Shown: positions 32,075 to 42,832 of the stretch, one piece after another
Position numbering within the stretch: position 1 is the first letter of the stretch
Layout of the letters: every line of letters begins with the position of its first letter
Source of the DNA: Blastocladiella emersonii ATCC 22665
Lineage: Eukaryota; Blastocladiomycota; Blastocladiomycetes; Blastocladiales; Blastocladiaceae
Length of the DNA: 64,000 bases
Direction of reading: 5' to 3'
Assembly (NCBI GenBank): GCA_025594325.1
Contig: JANHCV010000003.1
Span: forward strand, 1,860,001-1,924,000
The notes under the pieces: generated by a model
Told to the model about the DNA's origin: nothing
Seen by the model: the letters and a program-made list of their open reading frames with translations, nothing else
Database searches by the model: none
Made by a program: the position numbers and the translations under genes

Positions 32075-34807
32075 TCACGCAACGTACGTGTACGTGCGGT
32101 TATCCGCCTCGCTGCGGGCGAGGTACTCGCGGTCGATGAGGTCCTCAATGCGGCGCTTGATCATGTTGGTAGACGGCTGGAACCGCGCCGCGACGATACG
32201 GACCGTTTCGGTGATGAGCTCGTTGTGGCCGAGCGTGTTGCGAGCCTTCATGACGCGGACGATGGTCGCGTCAATGAGCCCGCGGCGCTCCTCCTCGACG
32301 CTGGCGAGCGTGGCGGCGCGCTCCGTGTCGGCCTCCCCACGCGTCGGCGCGGCGACGAGCGCGGCGACCTTGAGCTTGGTGCGCTTGTCGGAGAAGTTGG
32401 CGTTGAAGGCGAAGGTGTCGCCCGGGTTGACGGCGCGGGTGGCGGGGGATTTGGTGAGCAGGGCGATCTTGGCGACCGACAGCGACTGGAGCGTGCGCTT
32501 GAGCTCGGGCTCCGGGATGCCCGTTTCCTGGACCAGGTCCTCGTACTTCCACGCGTCGGCGCGGTTGAACAGCAGCAGGACGACCATGGCGTACGTGGTG
32601 ACCGACAGCTCCTTCTTCTGCTTGTAGTAGGCGGCCACGTCGGCGGTGCCGAGCTGCGGGAGCCACGTCAGCGTGCGGCTCGTGTGCTTGGACGCGTAGA
32701 AGGTCTCGAACTCCTTGATGACGCCGGCGAGGACCGCCGGGTACACGCACTTGGCGCCGTCGGCGGTCACGGGCCACATGGCGGAGGTCAGGACCTGGAC
32801 CGTGAGGGCGGGCGGCGGGGCGACGCCCGACTCGGACTTGTTGCGGCGGTACGTGTCGAAGGCGAGCGACATGTCGTGGGACGTGGCCATGTCCTGGATC
32901 ATCTTCTCGAAGCGGGCCGTGAACTGATTGCCGCACAGGGTGCGGAAGCTGGTGATGGTCTGCTGCTCCCAGTCGTCGTTGGCCGACTGCTTGCGCAACA
33001 GGCGGCGCGCGAGGTGCTGGTTGTAGAACTTCTCGAACGTGTCCTTGGACTGCAGGAACCGGAACACGGCGTGCGCGGACCGCAGCCGCGCCTCGATCTC
33101 GGCCTCGGACTGCTTGAGTCCCTTCTTGAGATGGTAGTCAAAGTACTGCGACAGGTACTCGGCGTTACGCGGCTCGCTGTTGACCACCTCGTCGAGCGCT
33201 ACCTGCAGCCCGCGCTCGTAGTCCGGGTTCTTCTCGAAGCACTCGTCGAGCAGCCGCTGCGACAGCGTGGTGAGCGACACGACGAATGTGACCCACTTGA
33301 CCGAGGTCCCGACGATCCCGCTCGGCGCGTTCGGGTCTGCCGCCGCCGCGGCAACAGCAGCACCGGATGGGGTCGCGGGCGCATCGCCGTTGGCTCCCGC
33401 GGCAGAACTGGATGCCGCGCCAGCAGCCGACGACGAAGCGGCGGCCGTCGACACGTTCGACGCGCTACCGGACCGCTGCATGGCGGGACTCGCGTCCTCC
33501 TTCTGCCGCTGCTCGAGGTCGCGCTTGCCGAGCTCGCGGAAGCAGTTAGCGACGGCAGTGAGGAGCTTAGCGCGGCCGGTGTCGACGCGGCCGTAGAGGC
33601 GGTAGGCGCGGACGATGGGCGCGACGGGCGCGCTATCGTCGGGGTTGGCGGCGAGCGCGGCAACGAGGTTCGCGACGCCGGCGAGGACCGTGTCGGCGGG
33701 GTCGGCGAGGATGGCTCGGGCAGTGAGGGCGAGGAGCTGGTCGCGCGAGGACTTGTGGACGTAGTTGTCGACGCGCTCGTGCTCGGCGCGCAGCCACGCG
33801 TCGCCCGTGGCGAGGTACTGCGGGATGTCCGACTCGGCGAGCAGGCGCTTGGACTGGGCCGCGTAGTGCTCGTCGGTGGCGGCGAGGAAGGCGCGCTCAA
33901 AGTCGACGGCGTACACGGACCCGGGGACAATGTCCTCGCCGAAGATAAGGGTCGGGTGGTGCATGCCTACGAGTGCGGGGTGCGGGAGTGAGCTTAGGTG
34001 CACGGGAGATCAAGCACGCACGAAACGTGCCCTGCGGGTCCGAGGTGCTGTCGCCAACGTCGACGAGCATCTGGATCACCTTGCGCATCAGCGAAATGTC
34101 GATGCGGTTGCCCTCGCGCTCGCAGCGGATCTGGTCGAGCAGGCACTGGCGCAGTGCGGAGCGGACGGGGAGGAGCGTCGAGCGCAGGATCTGGTCGCGG
34201 AAGAGCAGCAGGCCGAGCTCCCACGAGGTCGGAGTGTTGCGCTGGCTGCAATAGTTCTTGTCCTGTACGGGAAACGGGTGTGAGCGGGCGGCCACTAACG
34301 GAGCACGCGAGAAGTGCAGCGTACAAAGTACATGAAGACGTCGGACGTGAGCTTGAGGGCGACCGTGTAGTTGCTCCAGATGGCGGCGACGCGGTCGAGG
34401 AACAGCTGGGCGTGGTCGCCGGCGAGGTCGCCGACCATGGCGGGGGTCAGGTCGGCATTGACGCGGGCCTGCAGCAGCTCGCGCAGCACGCGCTTGATGT
34501 TCTGGTACAGCAGGTCGCCGCGGCGGTGCAGCGTCAGCTGGTACGTGTTGCGGTAGATCTCCTCGAACGACAGCAGCGACGCGTTCTGCGCGTGGATCAC
34601 CTCGATGGCGCCGAGCACTATGTCGAGCGACTTTTGGTAGTCGGCGTCCGACTCCTGCAGAGGGCGATGGCGGGTTGCGGGTGAGCAGTGGGTCCATCAC
34701 GGCGTCATCATCATCAAGGCGTGCAGTGCGTGGGGGAGACTGACCTTGCGAGGGGCGCGGATCTTGATGCGCTTGCCGGCAGCTGCCGCAGATGCCGACG
34801 AGGACAT
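32075..34807 (-). CDS. CUL3: Cullin-3 family ubiquitin-ligase scaffold
   Basis: Four exons: 34807-34745, 34654-34325, 34262-34022 and 33966-32075, giving 841 residues (introns 90, 62 and 55 nt). It scaffolds cullin-RING ligases that use BTB adaptors. The N-terminus GKRIKIRAPRK matches the Cul3-specific start, followed by SFEEIYRNTYQLTLHRRGDLLY. The cullin-homology domain includes DTFEKFYNQHLARRLL and LTWLPQLGTADVAAYY. The C-terminal winged helix contains the neddylation site Lys785 in IVRVMKARNTLGH and ends REYLARSEADNRTYTYVA. A ~60-residue Ala/Ser-rich insertion lies near residue 390. Its start faces the GRWD1 start across ~450 bases, implying a shared promoter. Confidence 0.92.
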
Positions 34808-35255
34808 GGTGGTTGCTGGAAGATGGACAGCGGTCCGGTGATGAACGATGGACGACGACGAGGTGGTGGTGGTGCAACGGCTAGGCTCGCCGGGGTTTAT
34901 TCATACGCTGTCGTGGCGGGGTGTGGTGCGTGCGATACGTTGCAGGCAGGCGGGGCTGCCGTGACGTAGCAACTTGACGGAGAGCGAGGGGCGACGTGGA
35001 CGCGCATCGGACCGCGAAAGGGCTGCGGGTGGGCGCAACGGGGTCAGCTGACGCGGCGTGACGCGATCAACGCACGTCCAGCCCGCGCCACCGGCCCGCC
35101 CCGTGCGTTCCTCGCTGCCGCATCGCCGGGTCTGGGTTCGGCAGGACGACGACGACGTAACGAAGCAAAGGACCACGAATCGACGGAGGCGACGACACTC
35201 GATCCCCCTCCCCCACCTACCTCGCCCCGCTACGCATCGACCAAACTCTGTAAAC
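34808..35255. promoter_or_regulatory. Bidirectional promoter, cullin-3 / GRWD1
   Basis: 448 bases separate two divergent start codons. No TATA box is evident; the sequence is CG-rich near the middle and pyrimidine-rich before the GRWD1 ATG. Confidence 0.5.
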
Positions 35256-36749
35256 ATGGCCAAGAAGCGCACGCAGTCGGAGCGCGAAGAGTCGGGCAAG
35301 GTCCGCGCCGTGGCCAACGCCGAGGACCGCGCGACCAAGCCCGCGCCGGCGCCGTCTGCGGCCAACGACGGCATGGACGTGGACGCCGAGATGGGCGACT
35401 TCGAGGACCCGTTCGAGGACGAGTTCGAGTCGGACGAGGACGTGGTCGACGGCGACGACGACAACATGGAGATGGACGAGGCCGACGACGAGGACGACGC
35501 CGTCGAGGAGGTGCAGGTGTACCTGCCCGGCCAGGCGCTCGAGGAGGGCATGGAGCTCAAGGTCGACAACTCGGCCTACGAGATGCTGCACTCGCTCAAC
35601 GTGCGGTGGCCGTGCCTGTCGTTCGACGTGCTCAAGGACCAGCTCGGCGTCGACCGCACCAAGTTCCCGCACACGGCCTACCTCGTCGCCGGCTCGCAGG
35701 CCGACGCCTCCTTCAAGAACGAGATCTACGTCATGAAGATGAGCCAGCTCGCCAAGACAAAGTACGACGACATCGAGGACCCCGAGGACGTGTCCGACGA
35801 CGAGGCCGACGACGACATGGACCCGATCCTCGAGCACAAGATCCTCAAGCACCCGGGCGGCGTCAACCGCATCCGCGCCATGCCCACCACCACCCCGGGC
35901 GCGCCCAACATCATCGCCGTGTGGTCCGACCAGCGCGTCGTGAACCTCTACGACATCTCGACCCACGTCCGCTCGCTCGACACCCCGGGCCTCGTCGCCC
36001 CGACCAAGGTCGACCCGCTGTTCAAGGTGCAGCACCGCGCCGAGGGCTTCGCCATGGACTGGTCCAAGGTCGCCGAGGGCAGCCTCGTGACCGGCGACTG
36101 CGAGCGCCAGATCAAGCTGACCGTCGCCACCCCGACCGGCTTCACCACCAAGTGGACCAACGCCACGGCGCACGCGTCGTCGGTCGAGGACCTGCAGTGG
36201 GCGCCCGGACACGCCTCGGCGTTTGCGTCGTGCTCGTCCGACGGCTTCGTCAAGGTGTTCGACGCGTCCGCCGGCAAGGAGGCCATGGCCATCAAGGCGT
36301 CCAACTCGGACGTGAACGTCATCTCGTGGAACCCCTTCAACGGCGGCAACCTGCTCGCGTCGGGCCACGACGACGGGTCGTTTGCCGTGTGGGACCTGCG
36401 CATGCCGCGCGAGCCCGTCAAACCCGGCCAGACGCACCTGCCCGCGGCGCAGTTTGCGTGGCACAAGGCGCCCATCACGTCCATCGAGTGGCACTCGCAC
36501 GAGTCTTCGATGCTGGCTGTCGCAGGTGACGACAACCAGGTGACGCTGTGGGATTTCTCGACCGAGCTCGACGACGCGCCCGGCGCTACGCAGAGCGTCT
36601 TCAACGGCGTGGCGATCCCGTCGCAGCTGCTGTTCATCCACCAGGGCCAGGAGTACGTCAAGGAGGTGCACTGGCACCCGCAGATCCCCGGCTGCCTCGT
36701 CACCACGGCTGCGTCCGGATTCAACATCTTCAAGACCATCAACTCGTAG
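35256..36749 (+). CDS. RRB1: WD40 ribosome-biogenesis protein GRWD1/Rrb1
   Basis: One exon, 497 residues. Rrb1/GRWD1 is the chaperone for ribosomal protein L3 (uL3) in early 60S assembly in the nucleus. The basic start MAKKRTQSERE is followed by a long Asp/Glu tract (~residues 45-90), then YLPGQALEEGMELKVDNSAYEMLHSL, CLSFDVLKDQLG and TAYLVAGSQAD, all hallmarks of this family. WD repeats follow, including GFAMDWSKVAEGSLVTGDC, SSVEDLQWAPGHASAFASCSSD, DVNVISWNPFNGGNLLASGHDD, ITSIEWHSHESSMLAVAGDD and the closing LLFIHQGQEYVKEVHWHPQIPG. The length and order agree with the family. Confidence 0.94.
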   Translation: MAKKRTQSEREESGKVRAVANAEDRATKPAPAPSAANDGMDVDAEMGDFEDPFEDEFESDEDVVDGDDDNMEMDEADDEDDAVEEVQVYLPGQALEEGMELKVDNSAYEMLHSLNVRWPCLSFDVLKDQLGVDRTKFPHTAYLVAGSQADASFKNEIYVMKMSQLAKTKYDDIEDPEDVSDDEADDDMDPILEHKILKHPGGVNRIRAMPTTTPGAPNIIAVWSDQRVVNLYDISTHVRSLDTPGLVAPTKVDPLFKVQHRAEGFAMDWSKVAEGSLVTGDCERQIKLTVATPTGFTTKWTNATAHASSVEDLQWAPGHASAFASCSSDGFVKVFDASAGKEAMAIKASNSDVNVISWNPFNGGNLLASGHDDGSFAVWDLRMPREPVKPGQTHLPAAQFAWHKAPITSIEWHSHESSMLAVAGDDNQVTLWDFSTELDDAPGATQSVFNGVAIPSQLLFIHQGQEYVKEVHWHPQIPGCLVTTAASGFNIFKTINS

Positions 36750-36867
36750 GTTTTTGGGATCCCTTGTAGTTTACCTTGCCTTGTTGTGTGGGGGTTGTCG
36801 CAGTGCGCGCGCTCTCGTCCATGCCATGATACATTCCATAGTCCGCTTTTATATTACAGCTGCTCGC

Positions 36868-38148
36868 CTACCACCGCCCGCGGCTCCAGTCATAGTTGGT
36901 CCACGGCCGCATCCGCTCGACCTCGCGGCTCTCGTCGTCGTCGCTGTCCGACTCGCCGCCGTCCCACGGGTTCTGCAGCCGCGCGCCTGGCACGGCCTTC
37001 CGCCAGTCGTTCTCCTCTTCCTCCTCCTCGTCACCAACCTCCTCGTCGTCATCGTCGCGGATCAGGAGCACCTCCTCGTCCTCGTCGGGATAGTCGTTGG
37101 CGAAATGGTCCTCGGCGTTCGAGTCCACGTCGTCGTCGGCCGTCTCGTCGTCCGAGTCGGCCGAGTTGGCGCCCTGGCGGTCGTCCATGAGCAGCTCCTC
37201 AATGTCCCACCCGTGCACCGCCGCGTCGAACTGCACGCGCGCCATGGCCGTGAACGGCGAGCCCGCGCCCGCGCCCGCGGAGCTGCTGCTGGCGATGGGC
37301 AGGCCGACGGGGACGGAGCCCGGGAGGAGCGGAGCGGCGGCGTACGACGACGCGGGGGTCGCGGTGGCGGTCGAAGACGCGACGTAGTACACGTCGTAGA
37401 CGTACTCGTCCACATCCATGCCGCCCACGTCTTCGACCGCCTCGACGTCCTCCTCGTCCGAGTCGAGCTCCATGACCGGCCCATCGTCGCCGCCGTTGCC
37501 CATGGCCGACAGATCCGCGCCGAGCCCGGCCGCCGTAGCCGGGTCCGCGACCTTGAGGTACTCCTGGAGCATGGCGACGAACCCGTCCATGTCCGGGATC
37601 TCCGGCGCCACCGCTTCCGCGACCACCTCCATCTCCGGCTCGCGCACCACGCGCTTTCCACGCCGCGCGGCAGGCTGGACGACCGGCACCACGTCCTCGC
37701 GCGCCGTCGTCACGTTGACGACGACGGTGCTGGCGTCCTGGCGGAACGACTCGGCGTGCGTGACGCGGTACCGGGCCGCAGGCGCGGCGGGCGCCGCGGG
37801 TGCCGCAGGCGCGGCTGCGGGCTCCGTAGCAACGGGCGTTCCCGCAGCCCCCTCGGTGCGCGCGCGGCGGAACACGCGCGGGCCCGCGCCGCGCCGCCGC
37901 TTCGACGAGCTCGGCGTCGCGGATTCGAGGACGAGCGCGTCGAGCGGTTCCTCAGTGCGCTTGCGCTTGATGCGGAGGATCGCCGTGGGAGGCTGCTGCA
38001 GCGCGGCGGGTGCGGGTGCGACGACGGGAGCGGGGAAGGTGGCGGCCGTTGGCCCGTCGGGGGCGGCGGGACGGAGCCGCTGGCCCGGCGGGGTCGGCAC
38101 GGCGATGGGGATCCCGCGCGGGCGCGCAGACGGTGCAGCGAGTTGCAT
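36868..38148 (-). CDS. IWR1: Iwr1-family RNA polymerase II nuclear import factor
   Basis: One exon, 426 residues. Iwr1 (animal SLC7A6OS) binds assembled RNA polymerase II and directs its nuclear import. The N-terminal ILRIKRKRTEEPLDALVLE is the family's nuclear-signal/start motif, preceded by ~55 Pro/Ala-rich residues. The C-terminal domain has DEYVYDVYYV (family YDVYY) near 250 and DSNAEDHFANDYPDEDE near 360, followed by an acidic run. Ala/Pro and Gly/Ser linkers make it longer than the yeast protein. Convergent with GRWD1. Confidence 0.88.
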   Translation of the reverse strand: MQLAAPSARPRGIPIAVPTPPGQRLRPAAPDGPTAATFPAPVVAPAPAALQQPPTAILRIKRKRTEEPLDALVLESATPSSSKRRRGAGPRVFRRARTEGAAGTPVATEPAAAPAAPAAPAAPAARYRVTHAESFRQDASTVVVNVTTAREDVVPVVQPAARRGKRVVREPEMEVVAEAVAPEIPDMDGFVAMLQEYLKVADPATAAGLGADLSAMGNGGDDGPVMELDSDEEDVEAVEDVGGMDVDEYVYDVYYVASSTATATPASSYAAAPLLPGSVPVGLPIASSSSAGAGAGSPFTAMARVQFDAAVHGWDIEELLMDDRQGANSADSDDETADDDVDSNAEDHFANDYPDEDEEVLLIRDDDDEEVGDEEEEEENDWRKAVPGARLQNPWDGGESDSDDDESREVERMRPWTNYDWSRGRW

Positions 38149-38377
38149 GGTGGTGATGACGTTGCGTAACGGTGGTCGTTAGGCGGTGGATCTTGCTGCG
38201 AAGGCAAGGCGACGATGCGCACGGCGACGACGTTGTCGCGAGTGCGTCGATCGTCCCGTGACCCGTTCACAGGGGCCCGCGTCAGCCACACCACCCACGC
38301 GTCGCTCACTTCTCCCTCGCGGTTATGCATGCAATGAGTGGGTCTGTATCGACGTGGCAATGGAAAAAAAAAAACTC

Positions 38378-39602
38378 TCAGTTACGCCGGCGGCTCCGCC
38401 CGCCTGCGTGCCTGACCCCACCCGCGCGCCGCGCCGGCGGTCCCTGCGGCAGCACGCGCGGGGCAGCCACATCGTCCTCGGGACCTCCGTCGTCGCTGAA
38501 ATCCGCGTCATCGAGCCCGAACGCGCGCCACAGATCGAGTGCCGTGCGTTCGGCGAGCCGGCGGCGCTGCGGGTCGATAGCGTTGCCCGGCGCGACGGGC
38601 GCCGTGTCGCGGAGCCCCGCGACCGTCGCGAACAGCGTGTCGAGCTCGTCGTCGCCGCTGAACGGGTCGCCTGAGGCGCCGAAACCGGTGAACAGGTCGC
38701 CGGCGGGTGCGGCGACGTACTGGCCAAAGTCGGCATTTGAGTCGGAGCCCGAGTCGGAGCTGTCGAGGCGCTGGTGGGCGGGGCTGGTTGCCTCCTCCCC
38801 CTCGTCGGCCGAGGAGTCGGCGTTGATGTCCGGTCGAGGTCCAGCAGCTGCTGACATCAGAATGTCGAGATTGTCGTCGCCCTCGCCGTCGCTCCCGCCT
38901 GCTGCTGCCGCCTCGGCTCGTGAGCGAGGGTGGATTTTCATGGACCGCCACTGCGTCGCCTCGAGCGCCTCGAAGAGCCGCGCGGCGCCGACACGATCCC
39001 ATTCGTCTACCAGTGATACCGTTAGTCCGTGCCGATCGCGCAACGGACTCATTCGAGCAGTACGCGCGCCCTCAGTCGCCTGCCAGAACACCGTCTCCCA
39101 CCCCTTCTCCATGAGCGCGTCCTGGCACTCGTCGTCGCGCGGCGCGCGGCCGTCCGACCCGAGGATGACGGCGATGCGACAGTCAATGTCGCCATCCGAC
39201 TCGAGGTCGCTCCACTGTGCGAGTGCCTACCACGCGGATCGGTGAGCATGGGAGGAGCACGATGCAGTCGAAGCGATCAGACCGGACCTTGAGCAGCTGC
39301 TTGACCGTCAAACTCTCCTCCATGACGAGACACACGGCCTCGCACGCGTCGGGGAGGTCGGACGGGTTCACGACGCGCACGACATGCACAGGCGCCGTGT
39401 AGTACCGCGTCTCGAGCTGGAGGTGCAGGGCGAGGTCGCCGTTGCGCTCCGACTGGCCCCACTTCTCGGCGAGCCGCTCCTCGACCTTGGCGAACACGTC
39501 GTGGTGGCGGGCGGGCTGCGCGCCGAGCGCGACCAGGGCGAGGCACCCGGGCGCACGCCCGTTCGAGGTGGCGGGCGTATCGTCGTCCATGGCTCGATTC
39601 AT
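38378..39602 (-). CDS. Alpha/gamma-adaptin-binding protein p34 (AAGAB/Irc6 type)
   Basis: Three exons by my model, 39602-39261, 39214-39064 and 39006-38378, give 373 residues. The second intron (57 nt) has a perfect GGACTAACGG branch; the first is only 46 nt (GTGCTC...ACAG) and less certain. p34 chaperones AP-1 and AP-2 adaptor assembly for clathrin transport. The N-terminus is a GTPase-like fold (CLALVALGAQPARH, VHVVRVVNPSDLPDACEAVCLV). The C-terminal half has ARLFEALEATQWRSM, matching p34's VWSN region, and the conserved dimerisation tail DELDTLFATVAGLRD followed by RRLAERTALDLWRAFGLDDADFSDD in pieces. The start could instead be the downstream Met of MDDDTPATS. Confidence 0.8.
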
Positions 39603-39878
39603 GATTGTCGTTGCAGGTAGTCGGTGGCTTTGTCGATGGTTGGGGAAAGGAGGGCAAGAGAGCAGCGGGAGTGGGAACCGCGCTGGCTCGCCCGAGGCGG
39701 ACGCAGCGCTCACGCTAACGTGACCGGCTGTCTCGCGTGTCTCGCACCCCGCAACGCGTCGCGCACGCTTCTGGAAGGAGACGAACCGAAAGATCCTGCC
39801 GTTAAGATCCAAGTGTCGTCTACCTCGTAGACGGGGCCAACGTCGACTGCAGCAGCCGCACTTCGCGCTCTCCACTCG

Positions 39879-41021
39879 ATGCAACACACCATGGAGTACC
39901 CCATCAACGTCAGCCTGTGGAGCAGCTGGGGCCGCCAAGGCACCCGCCTCGCGCTCTCGACCCCGGCTTCGGGTACCAACAGCGATCCGCCGTTGACCTC
40001 GGTCGTCGGCGGCGCCTCGTCGTTCCCGCTCACCGCGCCGTCGCCGACCAAGGTGGTCCCCGTCAACGCGTCGGTTCTCGCCGGGACCGCGCCCGCCGCG
40101 TCCAACATCTACACGCCGACCGAGGCCATGATGGCCCTCCGCGCGGGCACGCACCACCTGATCTTCGAGCACGAGATGACGGGCGGCAAGAACAAGTCGG
40201 CGACGGGCGCACTGTGGTGCCACTGCGTCCCGGCGCTGACCCAGCCGGGCGACGTGCCCGACACGTCCATGGCGCTGTTCCGCGTCGACCGCGACATGAG
40301 CGCCGGGTACAACGTGGTGGTGCCCGCGGCGAGCCGGTGCGCGGTGCTCGGGATCACGGCCGCGTCGATCGCACGCGCAGCCGAGATCAAGAAGGCCAAG
40401 AAGGCTAAACAGGAGCCGCCGCCGGTCATCGAGGTGCCCACCGTCCCGCCGGGCGTCGCCATGCTCAAGCTTAAGTGCGAGAAGCCCGCCGCCTTCTACA
40501 AGCGCCAGGCACTCATTCTGCACGTCCGCGGCCACCGCATCGCGCTCGTCGAGCCCGCCGCCGAGCCGTACTGCAACAAGCGGCTGTACTGGGAGGTGCG
40601 GCTCCTGTACCCCAACTACCCGACCGACGCCGAGGTGGCCGCTTCGGGGATGGCGCCCGTCGAGGGCACGCATTACACGCTGCTCGCAAAACACCGCGAC
40701 GACTCGGCGTGCTGCTGCTGCTTCGGGTGCTGCTTTGGCGCAAGCGGCAAGGAGGGCCGGATCAAGGCCAAGCTCGACATCGTTGCCTCGCTCGCGTCGA
40801 CGCCCGCGCCGAACAGCGGGGTCGGCGGGGATGACCCGTCGACGCTCGCGCCAGAGATCGAGCTCGCGGTCCTCGCCCTGACCGCGACGATGAACATCGG
40901 GATCGTCAAGCGCAAGCTCCTCATGATCACGGCGCCGATCGGCGTGCTCGGGATCGTGGCCGTGGTCATCAACGTGATCAACATCTTCCTCAACGGCTCG
41001 TCCACGCGGAAGAGATACTAG
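39879..41021 (+). CDS. Tail-anchored protein of unknown family, copy 1
   Basis: One exon, 380 residues, no recognised domain. It begins MQHTMEYPINVSLWSSWG; the second Met is shared with copy 2 and may be the real start. Conserved with copy 2: TEAMMALRAGTHHLIFE, KKAKQEPPP then VPPGVAMLK, LYWEVRLLYPNYPTDAE, PVEGTHYTLLAKHRD and PEIELAVL. A Cys cluster CCCCFGCCFG lies near residue 280. A single hydrophobic span at the very C-terminus (APIGVLGIVAVVINVINIFL) with a basic tail suggests a tail anchor, with the body in the cytosol. Copy 2 and a relic follow within 2 kb, so this is a local family expansion. Confidence 0.72.
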   Translation: MQHTMEYPINVSLWSSWGRQGTRLALSTPASGTNSDPPLTSVVGGASSFPLTAPSPTKVVPVNASVLAGTAPAASNIYTPTEAMMALRAGTHHLIFEHEMTGGKNKSATGALWCHCVPALTQPGDVPDTSMALFRVDRDMSAGYNVVVPAASRCAVLGITAASIARAAEIKKAKKAKQEPPPVIEVPTVPPGVAMLKLKCEKPAAFYKRQALILHVRGHRIALVEPAAEPYCNKRLYWEVRLLYPNYPTDAEVAASGMAPVEGTHYTLLAKHRDDSACCCCFGCCFGASGKEGRIKAKLDIVASLASTPAPNSGVGGDDPSTLAPEIELAVLALTATMNIGIVKRKLLMITAPIGVLGIVAVVINVINIFLNGSSTRKRY

Positions 41022-41171
41022 GCGTGTGTATGATACATGACTTCTTGGCTCATCGAACGCCGAGAGCGTGAGAGCGAAGACGAGACGGCCACGGGAGACG
41101 TAGAGCGCGCGGGACAGCTGATCGCGCGCCGTCGAGTCCCCATGTGTGCGGGCCCTCGCCTCCCGGCCCTC

Positions 41172-41193
41172 GTGGATGTGGCGCAGCGCGTCC
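41172..41193 (-). repeat. GACGCG-type element, GCGCCAC form
   Basis: Minus-strand reading GGACGCGCTGCGCCACATCC. It lies between copy 1 and the relic of the tail-anchored family. Confidence 0.5.
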
Positions 41194-41321
41194 GATCGCG
41201 GTCGGGTCGCAGCGCAGACCGCGACGGTTGACGCGCACTTTCATCGTCTCATCTGGAACTGCAGCTACAGCTGCGGCGCTGGCCGAGATGGGCGACTGAC
41301 TCCAGCTTGTCCATGAAGTTC

Positions 41322-41523
41322 ATGCCGACCGAGGCCATGATCGCGTTCCGCGCGGGCACGCACCACCTGATCCTCGAGCGCGACACCATCGACATCGGCC
41401 CCATCCAGGTCTCGACCGGCGCTTGTGTTCTTTGCCGCGATCTGGGCGTTCGCTATCATCGTCCTCGTGGCCAAGCTTGTGGCTGCGCTGCTCGAGCAGT
41501 CCGCTGGCTCGCCGCGCAAGTGA
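41322..41523 (+). pseudogene. Relic of the tail-anchored family
   Basis: From 41322 the frame reads MPTEAMIAFRAGTHHLILE, matching the N-terminal block of copies 1 and 2. At about 41420 it jumps to another frame that encodes a C-terminal membrane span (FFAAIWAFAIIVLVAKLVAALL) and stops at 41523. The ~250 residues between are missing. It is therefore an internally deleted and frameshifted copy. Confidence 0.7.
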
Positions 41524-41659
41524 CCGGGCAAGAATCTGCGAGCCGATGTTTGATTTCGATGTTGAATAAACGCTTCAAGCCCTTAATTGCGCCTAAAAGG
41601 AGCCCGCCATCGTCGTCGCGACCGGAGAATCCCTTGCGAGTGACTGTCTGTCTCCCAGC

Positions 41660-41679
41660 ACACGTGGCGCAGTGCGTCC
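41660..41679 (-). repeat. GACGCG-type element, GCGCCAC form
   Basis: Minus-strand reading GGACGCACTGCGCCACGTGT, one change from the core. It lies ~100 bases upstream of copy 2. Confidence 0.45.
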
Positions 41680-41774
41680 GATTTGCTCCCGCCCTGGTTG
41701 GGACGCGTGCAACGTCGGCGATCTTGGATCCGGGGACACACGCCCCAGTCTCTCGGAACCCCAAAGAGCATGTC

Positions 41775-42832
41775 ATGGAGTATCCGATCAACACTATTGT
41801 ATGGTTGTGCGGCGAGCGAGGCGGCATGCGGCTTGCCCTCGATGGTTCGCCGTCGTCCGATTCCAGCGCATCGGTGCTGGCGAGCAGCAGGATCACGCCC
41901 ATCAACCCGTCGCTACATGGCTCCTCGCAGGTTATGTACTGCTGGCCGAGGCCATGGCCGCGTTCCGCGCCGGCACGCACCACCTCATCCTCGACGAGGA
42001 CAACAAACGCGAGGAGAGCTCGGGCGCGACCCTGGTCTTCTGCATGCCGGCGCTCATGAAGCCGAGCGAGTTGCCCGACTACTCGCTCGCGCTCTCCCGC
42101 CTGACCGGGACGCAGACCGGGAGCAAGGCCACGGTTCCGGCCACGAACCGGTGCAGCTTGCTTGGGATCATGGCCGCCGCGCACGCGCGCACCGAGGAGA
42201 TCGCACATGCCAAGAAGGCGCGGCAGGTCCCGCCGCCGCCGATCCAGATGCCCGCGGTCCCGCCCGGCATCGCACATCTCAAAATGTCGTATATCAAACT
42301 CAAGTCGGTCGTCACGCGGCAGGCGTTCACGTTGACGGCCCGCGGGCACCGCCTTCTCCTGCTCGAGCCGGCCGAGACTGTCGGGTTCTGGAACACGCAC
42401 TTGCTGTGGGAGATCCGGCTCGTCTACCCCAACTACCCGACCGACGCGGAGCGAGCGGCGGGGAACGCGCCGGTCGAGGGCACACAGTACACGCTGGTCG
42501 GCAAGTACCGCGACAGCTCGGACTCGTGTTGCGGGTTCGGGAACGTGCTCGGGCTCGGCGGGAAGCAGGGCCGCCTCACAATCAAGCTCTACGCGCTGGC
42601 GTCGCTTGCCACGACGCCGGCGCCCGGCGGGAACGCGAGCGGCGACGACATGTTCGCGGTGGCGCCCGAGATCGAGCTCGCGGTGCTGTCGTATGTTTAC
42701 TGGTACCTCGTAAGCTTCCGCAAGAAGGCGTTCATGGTCCTGCCCTGGCTGCTGGTCGTGGTGATCGTCTTCATCGTACAGCTCACCAAGCCTAGCTCTT
42801 CTTACGACACTCCTCCTGGCACCATCGACTAA
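41775..42832 (+). CDS. Tail-anchored protein of unknown family, copy 2
   Basis: Starts MEYPINTIVWLCGERGG and ends at 42832 with a membrane span (FMVLPWLLVVVIVFIVQL) and a short tail. The two halves are in different frames near 41850-41945. One solution is an intron from a GTTCGC donor after CTCGATG (about 41843) to the CAG at about 41931, joining LALD to GYVLLAEAMAAF. However, sequence inside that stretch still resembles copy 1 (ITPINPSL against VVPVNASV), so a one-base frameshift in a decaying gene is equally likely. The downstream body aligns well with copy 1 throughout (LLWEIRLVYPNYPTDAE, PVEGTQYTLVGKYRD). Confidence 0.55.

Noticed and set aside
35217-36677. 486-codon minus-strand frame
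   Set aside because: Shadow of GRWD1, whose WD repeats are clear on the plus strand.
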